Below are positions 46,659 to 55,566 of a stretch of 64,000 nt of DNA, piece by piece. Within the stretch, counting starts at the first letter, position 1. Every line of letters starts with the position of its first letter. Below the pieces are notes generated by a model. It was not told the DNA's origin, did no database searches, and saw nothing but the letters and a program-made list of their open reading frames with translations. Both the position numbers and the translations under genes were made by a program. This stretch comes from Deferribacteres bacterium. Lineage in GTDB: Bacteria > Zhuqueibacterota > Zhuqueibacteria > Zhuqueibacterales > Geothermadaptataceae. The stretch lies in NCBI GenBank assembly GCA_020633655.1, contig JACKDF010000002.1:434001-498000 (forward strand). Reading direction: 5' to 3'.

Positions 46659-47207
46659 ATGTTGAAGAAATTTATTGGGATCTTATTGATTTCAGTTGTA
46701 GTGACAGGCATTGCATTCGCTGGTGAATTCAAACTATCCAGTTCATCCATCGATAAAGTTCTCACTGATGAACAGGTATATAACGGCTTTGGCTGTTCGG
46801 GTAAAAATATCTCACCGGCACTGAAATGGAGCAATGCGCCGGAAGGTACGATGAGTTATGCGGTCACGGTTTATGATCCTGATGCCCCGACCGGTTCCGG
46901 ATGGTGGCACTGGCTGGTTTACAACATCCCGGCAAATATCAGGGAGCTGCCTGAAGGAGCTGGAGATGTGTCGGGCAACATGCTACCGGAAGGTGCTGCA
47001 CAGGGTCGTACGGATTTTGGCACAAAGGCCTTCGGCGGTGCATGTCCTCCCAAAGGCGATAAACCGCATCGTTATATTTTTACAGTATTTGCTTTGAAGG
47101 TCGCAAAGATCGATGTCCCTGCAGAGGCTACAGCAGCACTCATCGGTTATATGCTCAATGCCAACGCTGTGGGCAAGGCGAGTTTTACTGCTACTTATGG
47201 CCGGTAA
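46659..47207 (+). CDS. Exported PEBP / YbhB-YbcL family protein
   Basis: 182 residues. Signal peptide (LLISVVVTGIAFA). The PEBP core is clear: NGFGCSGKNISPALKWSNAP, YAVTVYDPDAPTGSGWWHWL, and GACPPKGDKPHRYIFTVFAL, including the DPDAP and PHRY ligand-site motifs. Bacterial members bind small anions or nucleotides; the role is not defined. GAAAGGA ribosome site; monocistronic. Confidence 0.9.
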   Translation: MLKKFIGILLISVVVTGIAFAGEFKLSSSSIDKVLTDEQVYNGFGCSGKNISPALKWSNAPEGTMSYAVTVYDPDAPTGSGWWHWLVYNIPANIRELPEGAGDVSGNMLPEGAAQGRTDFGTKAFGGACPPKGDKPHRYIFTVFALKVAKIDVPAEATAALIGYMLNANAVGKASFTATYGR

Positions 47208-47303
47208 ATCGATCGCGCTTTCGTTCGCAATTTAGCCCATTAAATTGAATATGCATCGAAGGTACGTCACGATAAAATAACGAGAGCAGTGAACACAGTT
47301 ATC

Positions 47304-47380
47304 ATGCCGGTTTAAGTTTTTTTCCTTTGCCGGCATCTCCTGGTAGTCGGGACTGGAAGGCGTATCAAGCAGTAAAATAC
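47304..47380 (+). repeat. Double-hairpin intergenic repeat, family 2, copy C (partial)
   Basis: ATGCCGG (47304-47310) and GCCGGCAT (47329-47336) form the first hairpin, followed by GGACTGGAAGGCGTATCAAGC, which matches GGATTGGAAGGCGAATCAAGC in copy A. The second hairpin of the family is missing. Confidence 0.65.
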
Positions 47381-47402
47381 GAATTTTCTTTACTTAAATG
47401 CA

Positions 47403-47470
47403 TACTCGTACTCCACCTCGTTCTTGGATTTTGAAAATCGATTAAAAGCAGAAACAGGAATACGAGTACG
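47403..47470. repeat. TACTCGTA-type inverted repeat
   Basis: TACTCGTACTCC (47403-47414) faces TACGAGTACG (47461-47470). The motif resembles the array at 54101-54160 next to the four-helix bundle gene. No ORF lies between the arms. Confidence 0.5.
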
Positions 47471-47502
47471 GGAAAATTTGATAGAAGGAGTGTATTTCCC
47501 CT

Positions 47503-48306
47503 ATGACCAACACTGAGTTAAGTCCCGTTTTATATATTCCCCATGGCGGTGGCCCTATGCCTTTGCTGGGTGATCCGGGGCATAAAAATATGGTCGATTT
47601 TTTAGAAAACATTACACCACAACTTGGACGGCCCAAAGCAATACTGGTAGTGAGTGCCCATTGGGAAGAAAAAATCGCCACAATCACAAGCGCCGCACAG
47701 CCTTCCCTGTATTATGATTATTCGGGATTTCCCAGTGAAGCCTACGAAATAACCTACCCTGCGCCTGGCGATCCTGCACTGGCTGAGCTAATCTTCGATT
47801 TGCTGCAACAACAAGGAATTAATGCCCGATTGGATAATGAGCGTGGCTTTGATCACGGCATGTTTGTGCCTCTGAAAATCATGTATCAAGAGGCGACGAT
47901 TCCGTGTGTGCAATTGTCTTTAGTGCACGGATTGGATCCGGCATTGCACCTGCACATTGGGGAAGCTTTGGCCGTCCTACGGAAGCAGAACGTGTTTATC
48001 CTCGGTTCTGGTTTTTCTTTTCACAATATGCGGGCCTTTTTTACTCCTTCTGCAGACGGATACGACGATAAAAATGAGGCATTCCAACAGTGGCTTGTCA
48101 AAACCTGTACGGACAAAAATATTTCCTCTGAAGAACGGAATTCCCAATTAATCCATTGGCAAGACGCACCTTTTGCCCGATACTGCCACCCAAGAGAGGA
48201 ACATTTAATTCCGTTGCATGTATGCGCAGGACTCGCAAACACGCCTGCCGAACTCGTCTTTGGCAGCACCATTCTTGGCAAAAAGGCCAGCGGCTTTTTG
48301 TGGTGA
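47503..48306 (+). CDS. DODA-type extradiol aromatic dioxygenase (LigB superfamily)
   Basis: 267 residues. Non-haem iron/zinc ligands: His in LYIPHGGGPMPLL, His in VVSAHWEEKIATI, and the conserved RGFDHGMFVPLKIM and HWQDAPFARYCHPREEHLIPLH segments of the YgiD/4,5-DOPA dioxygenase group. Substrate unknown; catechol-type ring opening is the family reaction. AAGGAG upstream of the ATG. The next gene starts about 30 bp later. Confidence 0.9.
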   Translation: MTNTELSPVLYIPHGGGPMPLLGDPGHKNMVDFLENITPQLGRPKAILVVSAHWEEKIATITSAAQPSLYYDYSGFPSEAYEITYPAPGDPALAELIFDLLQQQGINARLDNERGFDHGMFVPLKIMYQEATIPCVQLSLVHGLDPALHLHIGEALAVLRKQNVFILGSGFSFHNMRAFFTPSADGYDDKNEAFQQWLVKTCTDKNISSEERNSQLIHWQDAPFARYCHPREEHLIPLHVCAGLANTPAELVFGSTILGKKASGFLW

Positions 48307-48337
48307 TCAGTGAGTGGGCTTATTGGTAATTGAGTAT

Positions 48338-49933
48338 ATGATTATGCATATAAAACGAATCACAGTACTCCTATTTCTATTTCTTTCCGGAACGGCACTC
48401 GCTCAACACGATCCGGGTCGAAATGCTGTGCGCCTCATCGCCACAAAGAAAATTAAGGACGCAAGAGAATTAGTTGCCCAACCGCCACGAAAAATGAACA
48501 GCCCAATCGATGCGGCCGAACGATTCTTCGTACTTGCTTTAGCGGCTTGTGTGCAAAGGGATAGCGTGGCTGCTTTGCAGTATGCGCAACAGGCCATTCG
48601 TAGGGGCTTGCCAGTAGAAAGACTACAGGCAGGACCAAGGATTATGCTGCAAAATTTGCAAGACTACAGTGCCTTTAAAGGTTGGATGAAAGCGCAAGAA
48701 AAAGCACTTGTCCATGGGCCTTTGCTTGGAGCAGTCACCGATTCAAAAGCCAGGTTTTGGGTAAGAACGGCAAATGAATCCAAAGTGCGAATCGAAATTC
48801 GGCCGGGCAAGTCAAGCAATGGAGAAAACGTTTTAGGTTCTGAAACAGGCCTGACATCGGAGTCTGAAGATTTTACCTCGGTTGTTTCCCTTGCAGGATT
48901 AGCGCCGGAGACGCACTACGATTACAAGGTGTACGTGGATGATCAGCCTGTTTCTGCCGAAGGAACATTTCGAACATTCCCCAGGGAACACGTGCCCGCT
49001 CGATTCCGTATCGCTTTTGGGGGCGGTGCAGGGTATACACCACAAAATGAACGCATGTGGACGACGTTGCAATCCCATGACCTCACAGCGCTTTTACTGC
49101 TCGGCGATAACGTTTATATCGATGACCCTGAACATGTCGAAACCCAACGCTATTGTTATTACCGCCGTCAAAGCCAGCCCGATTGGCGTCAATTGACTGC
49201 ATCGCTTCCGGTATTTTCGATTTATGACGACCATGATTTTGCGACCAACGATTGTGTACCGGGAGCTGAAATCGATAAACCGCTATGGAAACGATCCGTG
49301 TGGCAGGTTTTTAAGCAAAACTGGAATAATCCGAACTATGGTGGTGGAGAAAAACAGCCTGGTTGCTGGTATGATTTTTACATCGGCGATGTGCATTTTA
49401 TCATGCTGGATTGCCGCTATTATCGTGATTTGGAGAAGGGTTCTATGCTTGGGGTAGAGCAGAAAAAATGGCTCTTCAGCACACTGTTCGCGTCCCGGGG
49501 ACGGTTTAAGCTCCTTGTATCCTCTGTGCCATGGAGTCCTGGTGTAAAACCTGGCAGCAAAGACACCTGGGATGGCTTTGCGAAAGAACGTGAAGAAATT
49601 TTTTCCACTATTGAGAAGTATAAAATTAATGGATTACTCCTGTTGTCAGCGGACCGGCATCGCACAGATATGCGAAAAATATATCGTAAAACGGGTTATG
49701 ACTTTTACGACCTTATGAGTTCAAAACTCACGAATGTGCACACTCATGACCTCGTGCAAAATGCCGAAGGCTCTGAATTTATTATGGGCTACAATGCCGA
49801 TTGTTCCTTTGGCTTTCTTGAATTTGATACGATGCCTGCTGATCCGCAGGTAAAATTCAGTATAGTGAATATTGACAACGAAATTATCGACTCGCGTATC
49901 CTGCAATTGAGTCAGCTTTCTAACAAAAAATAA
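48338..49933 (+). CDS. Exported PhoD-like metallophosphatase
   Basis: 531 residues from the ATG at 48338 (48344 is possible). Signal peptide (LLFLFLSGTALAQ). An N-terminal helical region, then an FN3-like PhoD N domain (GPLLGAVTDSKARFWVRTAN), and the PhoD catalytic domain: LLGDNVYIDDPEH, SIYDDHDFATND, GDVHFIMLDCRYYR and LLSADRHRTDM, carrying the expected Asp/Asn/His metal ligands. Phosphodiesterase or alkaline phosphatase on extracytoplasmic substrates. Confidence 0.88.
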   Translation: MIMHIKRITVLLFLFLSGTALAQHDPGRNAVRLIATKKIKDARELVAQPPRKMNSPIDAAERFFVLALAACVQRDSVAALQYAQQAIRRGLPVERLQAGPRIMLQNLQDYSAFKGWMKAQEKALVHGPLLGAVTDSKARFWVRTANESKVRIEIRPGKSSNGENVLGSETGLTSESEDFTSVVSLAGLAPETHYDYKVYVDDQPVSAEGTFRTFPREHVPARFRIAFGGGAGYTPQNERMWTTLQSHDLTALLLLGDNVYIDDPEHVETQRYCYYRRQSQPDWRQLTASLPVFSIYDDHDFATNDCVPGAEIDKPLWKRSVWQVFKQNWNNPNYGGGEKQPGCWYDFYIGDVHFIMLDCRYYRDLEKGSMLGVEQKKWLFSTLFASRGRFKLLVSSVPWSPGVKPGSKDTWDGFAKEREEIFSTIEKYKINGLLLLSADRHRTDMRKIYRKTGYDFYDLMSSKLTNVHTHDLVQNAEGSEFIMGYNADCSFGFLEFDTMPADPQVKFSIVNIDNEIIDSRILQLSQLSNKK

Positions 49934-50095
49934 AAGTTTCCCACCGGATAAATATCTCCATTTCCCTCTGATCTATCTTCCTCTTTTTGTTATAAAGAAA
50001 AGGTTTGGAATAAACATTTTGAATAATTGATTTTAATTTTGTTAATTGATAATTGCATTTCACTATGCTTCATAATTCTTATCAAGGAGGGTTTT

Positions 50096-50659
50096 ATGGT
50101 ATCAGTTTTATCTTTGTGGTTGCCGATTTTACTATCTGCAGTCTTCGTTTTTGTGGTGAGTTCTATTATTCATATGGTGTTGAAATACCATAACAATGAT
50201 TTTATCGCATTGCCCGATGAAGATGGGGTGATGGGTGCTTTACAGAAATTCACAATCCCCCCGGGAGACTATGTCATGCCGCACGCTGGTTCAATGGAAG
50301 CGATGAAATCCGAATCCTATATTGCCAAAGTGAACAAAGGCCCTGTTGCTTTTATGACTGTGGCAGAAAATGGCCAGCCAAACATGGTTACAAGCCTGGC
50401 GTCGTGGTTTCTTTTCAGTATTATCGTGGGCATTTTTTCCGCCTACATAGCAAGCCGTGCTCTCGATCCAGGGGCACATTATCTGTCAGTATTCCGGTTT
50501 GTTGGTGCGTCTGCATTCATGGGATATTCTTTGTCGCTACTGCAAAATTCCATTTGGTACAAGCGAAATTGGGGAGCGACATGCAAATCGATGTTTGACG
50601 GATTGATTTATGCGTTGGTGACAGCGGGAACTTTTGGCTGGTTGTGGCCACAAATGTAA
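50096..50659 (+). CDS. Conserved four-helix membrane protein of unknown function
   Basis: 187 residues from the ATG at 50096, which has AAGGAGG five bases upstream; the longer frame from 50027 is rejected. Helices at about 5-25, 100-120, 130-148 and 160-180. The loop with DFIALPDEDGVMGALQKF then PPGDYVMPHAGSMEAM is well known to me from unnamed membrane proteins. Own terminator at 50669. Function unknown. Confidence 0.72.
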   Translation: MVSVLSLWLPILLSAVFVFVVSSIIHMVLKYHNNDFIALPDEDGVMGALQKFTIPPGDYVMPHAGSMEAMKSESYIAKVNKGPVAFMTVAENGQPNMVTSLASWFLFSIIVGIFSAYIASRALDPGAHYLSVFRFVGASAFMGYSLSLLQNSIWYKRNWGATCKSMFDGLIYALVTAGTFGWLWPQM

Positions 50660-50668
50660 GTGTCCAAG

Positions 50669-50700
50669 AAACCCCGTTCCTTGACGAAACGGGGTTTTTT
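50669..50700 (+). terminator. Rho-independent terminator
   Basis: AAACCCCGTT (50669-50678) pairs with AACGGGGTTT (50888 minus 200, i.e. 50688-50697), then T-run to 50700. It ends the membrane-protein gene and lies between convergent genes. Confidence 0.9.
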
Positions 50701-50734
50701 AATAAAAAATGCTATCAAAATTATAATTGGGTTC

Positions 50735-51733
50735 TCAAGCGCCAGTTCTTTCCTTATAACGCTGCATTATTTCCTTCCAATTTGTGAAAACAATACCTTC
50801 CTCAACGAAGAACTGTTTTACCGCCGAATCGCTGAACATTTGAGCTTCCCAAACCCGTTGCTGCCAGGAATTTGTAATGGTTTTCAAATTTTCTGTGAGC
50901 ACAGAGGGGTGAAATATTATCTCATTAAGGCCGGGTTTCATGTTTCGAACCTGGTTGTAAAAGTTTACTTTCTTTTCTTCGTAGGTCGCCCCATGTTCCA
51001 CGGCATGAAAGTCATCGAGTTTTGGCAGCGGATAGCTGTCCAGAAGGTCGACCAGTCCCTCGGTGATCGGATATCCTTGCGCGCGAAATTTTTCTGCAAC
51101 CTCGCCACTCATGTTTATAGCCATTGCCGGAATTTTGTATTCTTCCGCAATCTTCAGGTAGGCTGCTGTGTAGTCGTAACTGGCATATAATGTGCCCATG
51201 TGGGTGTCGATATGCCCGGGCTGGATGCCCAGTGAAAGTGCTTTTTCAAGTTGTGCGCGAATTTCCATTTCAATTTCAGCAGCGCTTGCATGTTGTACGA
51301 CCGACATGACATCGCGCCACATGTAACCCTCACTATCGACCAATCCGGGCACGTTTTCTTTGCCTGCAACCGGGCCCCAGCGCCAGGTTTGCCATTCGCT
51401 GGTCAGCGTTAAATGCAATCCAACATCGACGGTGGTATGGTCTTTATACCAGGCGGCAAATTCCTCAAAATATTCACAGGGAACCATGCCAGCTGCTGAC
51501 TGAATTTCGTTGGCCGACAAATAGGGCATAGCAGCCTCGTTTGCCTCTTCGCACATGCCGATATCATCCGCATGCAAAATGAGAATAACCTTGTCCTTGG
51601 GATAGCCCAGTTTTTCAGCCCAGGTATCCCCGGAAAGTTTGCTAATGTTCGCCACGGTTTTTTCTTTTTCACATCCGGAACTTAAAACGACAACACAAAG
51701 AAGTGCGAGAATGAGCGAGTGCGAAATTTTCAC
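50735..51733 (-). CDS. ChbG/HpnK-family carbohydrate deacetylase lipoprotein (YdjC-like)
   Basis: 332 residues. The signal ends SSGC (lipobox Cys21). LILHADDIGMCEEANEA, VDVGLHLTLTSEW and PGHIDTHMGTLYA are the metal/active-site motifs of the ChbG/YdjC fold (Asp, His, His). N-deacetylation of oligosaccharides is the known activity in the family. Downstream of GH31 by 26 bp, same strand, so they may process the same glycan. Confidence 0.86.
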   Translation of the reverse strand: MKISHSLILALLCVVVLSSGCEKEKTVANISKLSGDTWAEKLGYPKDKVILILHADDIGMCEEANEAAMPYLSANEIQSAAGMVPCEYFEEFAAWYKDHTTVDVGLHLTLTSEWQTWRWGPVAGKENVPGLVDSEGYMWRDVMSVVQHASAAEIEMEIRAQLEKALSLGIQPGHIDTHMGTLYASYDYTAAYLKIAEEYKIPAMAINMSGEVAEKFRAQGYPITEGLVDLLDSYPLPKLDDFHAVEHGATYEEKKVNFYNQVRNMKPGLNEIIFHPSVLTENLKTITNSWQQRVWEAQMFSDSAVKQFFVEEGIVFTNWKEIMQRYKERTGA

Positions 51734-51759
51734 AAGTTTACTCCATAAATTTATTCGGG

Positions 51760-53523
51760 TTAAAACAGGATCTCATATTTTCCTGTTGAATAAGTTTTCG
51801 TTGTGATTTTAATTTTATGATGTTCGGTGTCCACAATCCACTGCTTCCCCTCAAATAATTGGACGTTATCCAGCAGGATTGTTCTTGGTTGCTTCGTGCT
51901 CGAAACGAGCACTATGTGTGGCCTTTTCTCGCCTTTTAATTCGATAACGATATTTTTTGCCGACTGTTGGACTTCGATTTTGGTTTCACCTTTACCATTC
52001 GTATTATACACAGTTGTTTGGCTTTTATCTTTTGGGTAGATCAGGTAGGTTAGATAATCTTTTGAATTTCTATCACCAAACCCGGTATAATTGCGCTGCA
52101 CGTTGAGGGGAATTATTGCGCCCGCACGGACAAAGACCGGATATTCCTCGAGGGGAATGTTCATGTTTACAGTTTGATTCCCCTGGAAAATCTGTGTGTC
52201 ATCGAATAAATACCGCCACTGTCCCTGCGGCAGGTGAATGGTTACGTCCATCGTATCACGGTAGATTGGCGCAACGAGAAAATCCTCACCAAAGAAATAG
52301 TGGTATTTACCTCTGGCCGGTCGTTGCAATACTGCACCGCCAGCGTGCGCTGAAACAACGTAGTTGTACATATAAGGAACGAGTTCAGTATGCAGCCAGG
52401 AAAATGTGCGAATGATTTCCAGTTCCTGCTTGCTGCGTTTCCAAAGTGCACGTTCACCGTGGCCGCCATTTAAAAATAAACCACAAAAAGTTGAAAATTG
52501 CGCCCAGCGAATATAAAGGCGGGGTGGAATTTTAGCGCCTGAAAATCCGCCAATATCAGAACCGATAATGTTGTATCCGAGCTCTGCGCTACCCAAAATG
52601 TCCTGAATCGCGGTTTCGAGACCTTCACTGCCACCGAAAACTTTATCCTCAAAAAAAGCGTTTTCATCGCCTTTCTGGGATGTCCAGATATGTTCCTGAT
52701 CTCCAACCCAGGTGACAGGTGCGGCATCGATTGGTGCAAAACCTTCCGGATGGATAATGTGGCCGTCCAATGGACGGGCGAGCGTCACGAATTCCGGATT
52801 GTGTTTCTGCCCGTTTTTCAGTTCATCCCGGTAATAATAATCCATGTACTGGCGGGTAGTCAGGCGTCCTGCGTGTGTCTCCAGGTAGGGGAGAGGGAAG
52901 CCTAATAAATTATCGGTAAAAAAAGTTGCCGTGCCATCCAGCTTCCAGCCATCGATACCGAGTTCGAAGATGTTTTGTTGCTGTGCGCGCCACCAGTGCA
53001 TTGCCTCCGGATTTGTATAATCGATGAAGCCACCGCGTCCTTTCCACCATTTTGCCTGATGGTCCGCGGCTGCCAGGAACCCTTTGCTTGCGATATCCTG
53101 ATGCCATGCTTCGGTGTTTTTAATTGCGGTATCTTTGTTGTAGCTGTTCACCATACTTGTCATCCACAGGACGACGCGATAATTTCTATCCTCAAGTTGA
53201 CGAAACCAGGATTGTGGATGAGGATATCGGGTGGTATCGATGATGAAATCGTTGTAACGTGTGCTCCATGGGCTGTCTATTACGAGAGTACGTACAGGGA
53301 TATCATTCTCTTCATAGCCATTAAGTAATTCATCCACCCGTTCTGCAGTATTCACATCATCTTCCCAGAGCCAGCATTCCAGCGCCCAGGCAGGTGTTAG
53401 CGGTGGATTTCCGTGACGTTGGGCGTTAAACGGCATGCCCCAGAACGGCCAGATCCAGAGAAAATAAACGAGGATGAAAAGCAGGAAGAATACTGTGCAG
53501 ACAACCTTTAATATTTTTTTCAT
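51760..53523 (-). CDS. Glycoside hydrolase family 31 enzyme
   Basis: 587 residues with one N-terminal membrane helix (MKKILKVVCTVFFLLFILVY). The GH31 barrel holds the nucleophile in DGWKLDGTATFF (Asp196), a likely acid/base in TWVGDQEHIW (Asp275) and the substrate-binding GSDIGGFSGAKIPPRL motif (Asp323). C-terminal beta-sandwich follows. Alpha-glucosidase, xylosidase or transglycosidase activity is possible; specificity cannot be read. Tethered on the outside of the inner membrane or lipoprotein-like; operon with the ChbG-like gene. Confidence 0.88.
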   Translation of the reverse strand: MKKILKVVCTVFFLLFILVYFLWIWPFWGMPFNAQRHGNPPLTPAWALECWLWEDDVNTAERVDELLNGYEENDIPVRTLVIDSPWSTRYNDFIIDTTRYPHPQSWFRQLEDRNYRVVLWMTSMVNSYNKDTAIKNTEAWHQDIASKGFLAAADHQAKWWKGRGGFIDYTNPEAMHWWRAQQQNIFELGIDGWKLDGTATFFTDNLLGFPLPYLETHAGRLTTRQYMDYYYRDELKNGQKHNPEFVTLARPLDGHIIHPEGFAPIDAAPVTWVGDQEHIWTSQKGDENAFFEDKVFGGSEGLETAIQDILGSAELGYNIIGSDIGGFSGAKIPPRLYIRWAQFSTFCGLFLNGGHGERALWKRSKQELEIIRTFSWLHTELVPYMYNYVVSAHAGGAVLQRPARGKYHYFFGEDFLVAPIYRDTMDVTIHLPQGQWRYLFDDTQIFQGNQTVNMNIPLEEYPVFVRAGAIIPLNVQRNYTGFGDRNSKDYLTYLIYPKDKSQTTVYNTNGKGETKIEVQQSAKNIVIELKGEKRPHIVLVSSTKQPRTILLDNVQLFEGKQWIVDTEHHKIKITTKTYSTGKYEILF

Positions 53524-53559
53524 TGTTTATTGGATTAAGTTTCCCGTATGCACAACACA

Positions 53560-53626
53560 CAATAATCAACACTCAATTTTCAATTCTCAAATACTTGGAA
53601 ATTGGACATTGCGTGTTTGATTATTG
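53560..53626. repeat. AT-rich hairpin repeat, family 3, copy 1
   Basis: CAATAATCAACACTCAATT (from 53560) pairs with the inverted AATTGGACATTGCGTGTTTG...ATTATTG (to 53626), a 26-bp imperfect stem. A related hairpin sits at 55496-55565. Confidence 0.55.
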
Positions 53627-53641
53627 GATATTGACACTTTT

Positions 53642-54067
53642 TTAATGCGTAGTCGTGCCTTCATATAAATCAGTAAAGACCTGATCAACCGGCTCCCAAA
53701 GTTCAATTTTATTGCCTTCGGCATCGAGAATGTGGGCGAATTTGCCGTATTCATAACTCTCCAGTTCACCGACGATTTGAACGCCTTCGGCTTTCAACTC
53801 TTCGAGTAGTTGCTCAAGATTTTCGACCCGGTAGTTGATCATGAATTCCCGCTTTGAGGGTTCAAAATATTTTGTGTCCTGCGGAAAAGGACTCCACTGC
53901 AGATAGCCTTTTTGCTCCGGATTATCGGTGCTGCGGAATTCGAAGGTGGAGCCGTATTCGTTGGTTTGTAATCCCAGGTGTTTCTGGTACCAGTCTTTCA
54001 TTTTTTGCACATCCTGGCATTTAAAAAAAATACCACCGATACCTGTTACTTTTTTTCTCTGCGACAT
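53642..54067 (-). CDS. VOC/glyoxalase-bleomycin-resistance family protein
   Basis: 141 residues with the VOC beta-alpha-beta-beta-beta pattern: GIGGIFFKCQDVQKMKDWYQ, HLGLQTNEYGSTFEFRS, and KFAHILDAEGNKIELWEPV, which holds the C-terminal metal Glu. The fold serves glyoxalases, dioxygenases and antibiotic-binding proteins; activity unknown. It is preceded by TACTCGTA-type repeats and followed by a family 3 hairpin. Confidence 0.85.
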   Translation of the reverse strand: MSQRKKVTGIGGIFFKCQDVQKMKDWYQKHLGLQTNEYGSTFEFRSTDNPEQKGYLQWSPFPQDTKYFEPSKREFMINYRVENLEQLLEELKAEGVQIVGELESYEYGKFAHILDAEGNKIELWEPVDQVFTDLYEGTTTH

Positions 54068-54100
54068 ATTTATTCCTTTCCGGTTTTATTCCCCTACACC

Positions 54101-54160
54101 TACTCCTACTCGTAATCGTACATCGGATTTAACAGCCGAGTAGGAGAAAGAGTAGGAGTA
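54101..54160. repeat. TACTCCTACTCG repeat array beside four-helix bundle gene
   Basis: TACTCCTACTC (54101-54111) faces GAGTAGGAGTA (54150-54160), with an additional GAGTAGGAG (54139-54147) and CGTAATCGTAC between. The same kind of units appears at 47403-47470. Confidence 0.55.
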
Positions 54161-54180
54161 CGAGAAATGTAAGATACCGA

Positions 54181-54537
54181 TTATTGCTTTCTTGACAGGT
54201 GTAATATCAATTTTGTTAGTATGGAAACGATTCTTTTCAACAAATCTTTTCCATACTCCACATCCTTTTTTGTGATTATTTTGCAATTTCCCATTAAATC
54301 CAAAATTGCGCCACATTCTCTGGAAGAACCATTGGAAATTTCAAAAAAACGTCTCCTATCTGCCAGGGAAAATTTCCCGTTGCCTTCTGCAATATTTAAT
54401 GGAATCAACAAAGATGCTCGCAGAAGCTGATCTCTAATGTGACGATCGACACCTTTCAACGCTTTGCTTTTTTCATATGCCCAGGATGCAAAAAGAACAC
54501 TGATTTGATATACATCCAATTTTTCGTGATCTAGCAT
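54181..54537 (-). CDS. Four-helix bundle protein (S23/Avd-like)
   Basis: 118 residues: LDVYQISVLFASWAYEKSK then DRHIRDQLLRASLLIPLNIA and EGNGKFSLADRRRFFEISNG are the family signature (first described as 23S rRNA intervening-sequence proteins; related to the Avd protein of diversity-generating retroelements). No reverse transcriptase or rRNA is nearby. It forms homo-oligomeric barrels. It is next to an inverted TACTCCTACTCG array, suggesting a small mobile unit. Function unknown. Confidence 0.85.
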   Translation of the reverse strand: MLDHEKLDVYQISVLFASWAYEKSKALKGVDRHIRDQLLRASLLIPLNIAEGNGKFSLADRRRFFEISNGSSRECGAILDLMGNCKIITKKDVEYGKDLLKRIVSILTKLILHLSRKQ

Positions 54538-54586
54538 CTCCCCTCCAGTTTTCGAAATTGATTGATAGCTTTGACAGCTTGAAAAG

Positions 54587-55450
54587 CTATTCCTTTCCTT
54601 GCTTGCGTGATTTTAAATAGTGAATAAGCTCTTCCGGGTGGTCTGTTTGAATGCCATCAAGTCCTGTTGCAAGAGCTCTATCCCAGTCTGTCGGCGATTT
54701 ATCATCTGCGATGACGACTGCTCCGGCTGCATGTGCACTTTCCATAAATTCTTTTGTCACAACCGAGCAATAGCTTGCCACAATTTCCGGCTTGATTACA
54801 CGTAATGTCTGCTCAAGGTTTTCTGCTTCCCCCGGGTCCGGCATGAGCAAGCATGCTGGGCACAATGTACGAATTTCACGTATTGTATTTTCCTCATCAT
54901 AGCCGACATACCAGAGAACATCGTTCTCCATTTTGTATTTTTTGATAAGTGCATAGAGCTGTGGGATCGCAACATCTTTGAGATCGAGATAAATTCCGAT
55001 TCGCCCCTTGCAAAGCTGCAAAATTTCTTCAACGGTTGGAATGCGGGTTCCTGTCCATTTTGCTCCAATACGTGCTCCGATATCCAGTTTTTTTAACTCG
55101 GCCAGTGTTTTTGCGGATACTTTGCCACTGTCGTTTGTGACATAGCGATCTATACGGGAATTGTGCACACTGATAAGTTCACCATCTTTTGTCGTTCGAA
55201 CATCGATTTCAACGAAATCACAACCCAATTCGATCGCTTTTTCATAGGCTGGCAATGAATTCTCCGGAATGCCGTTGTGAGCACCACGGTGCGCAACGAC
55301 GTAGATTCCCGCATTGCGTGGTTGGGGAAGTAAGGAATGCAGCGTAGGTTTTGATGCTGTTATTGGGTCTTGTGCAAGACCAGGTGCCTGCACGAAGAAT
55401 AACAAAGAAATCGTGCAAATGGCAGATAGGCGATAAAATAGTGAGTTCAA
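54587..55450 (-). CDS. Exported glycerophosphodiester phosphodiesterase
   Basis: 287 residues. Signal peptide (ICTISLLFFVQAPGLAQ). VVAHRGAHNGIPENSLPAYE gives the catalytic His and the HRG...PENS motif; CDFVEIDVRTTKDGELISVH adds the metal Glu/Asp and second His; GRIGIYLDLKD the third acidic residue. Releases glycerol-3-phosphate from phospholipid head groups. Separated from neighbours by hairpin-rich gaps. Confidence 0.92.
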   Translation of the reverse strand: MNSLFYRLSAICTISLLFFVQAPGLAQDPITASKPTLHSLLPQPRNAGIYVVAHRGAHNGIPENSLPAYEKAIELGCDFVEIDVRTTKDGELISVHNSRIDRYVTNDSGKVSAKTLAELKKLDIGARIGAKWTGTRIPTVEEILQLCKGRIGIYLDLKDVAIPQLYALIKKYKMENDVLWYVGYDEENTIREIRTLCPACLLMPDPGEAENLEQTLRVIKPEIVASYCSVVTKEFMESAHAAGAVVIADDKSPTDWDRALATGLDGIQTDHPEELIHYLKSRKQGKE

Positions 55451-55495
55451 TTGAAGTTTTACTCGAGGAAAGATGAAAGTGATGAGTATTCAATA

Positions 55496-55565
55496 TCCAA
55501 TAACCAAGTCCAATATCCAATGTTCAAATGGAAATTGGATTTGAATATTGGATATTGGTTATTGA
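55496..55565. repeat. AT-rich hairpin repeat, family 3, copy 2
   Basis: AATAACCAAGTCCAATATCC...TTCAAAT pairs with the inverted ATTTGAATATTGGATATTGG...TTATT. About 30-bp arms with a 6-nt bulge. Confidence 0.55.
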
Positions 55566-55566
55566 G

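Noticed and set aside
54181..54537. Diversity-generating retroelement around the Avd-like protein
   Set aside because: No reverse transcriptase, template repeat or variable repeat was seen within the window.
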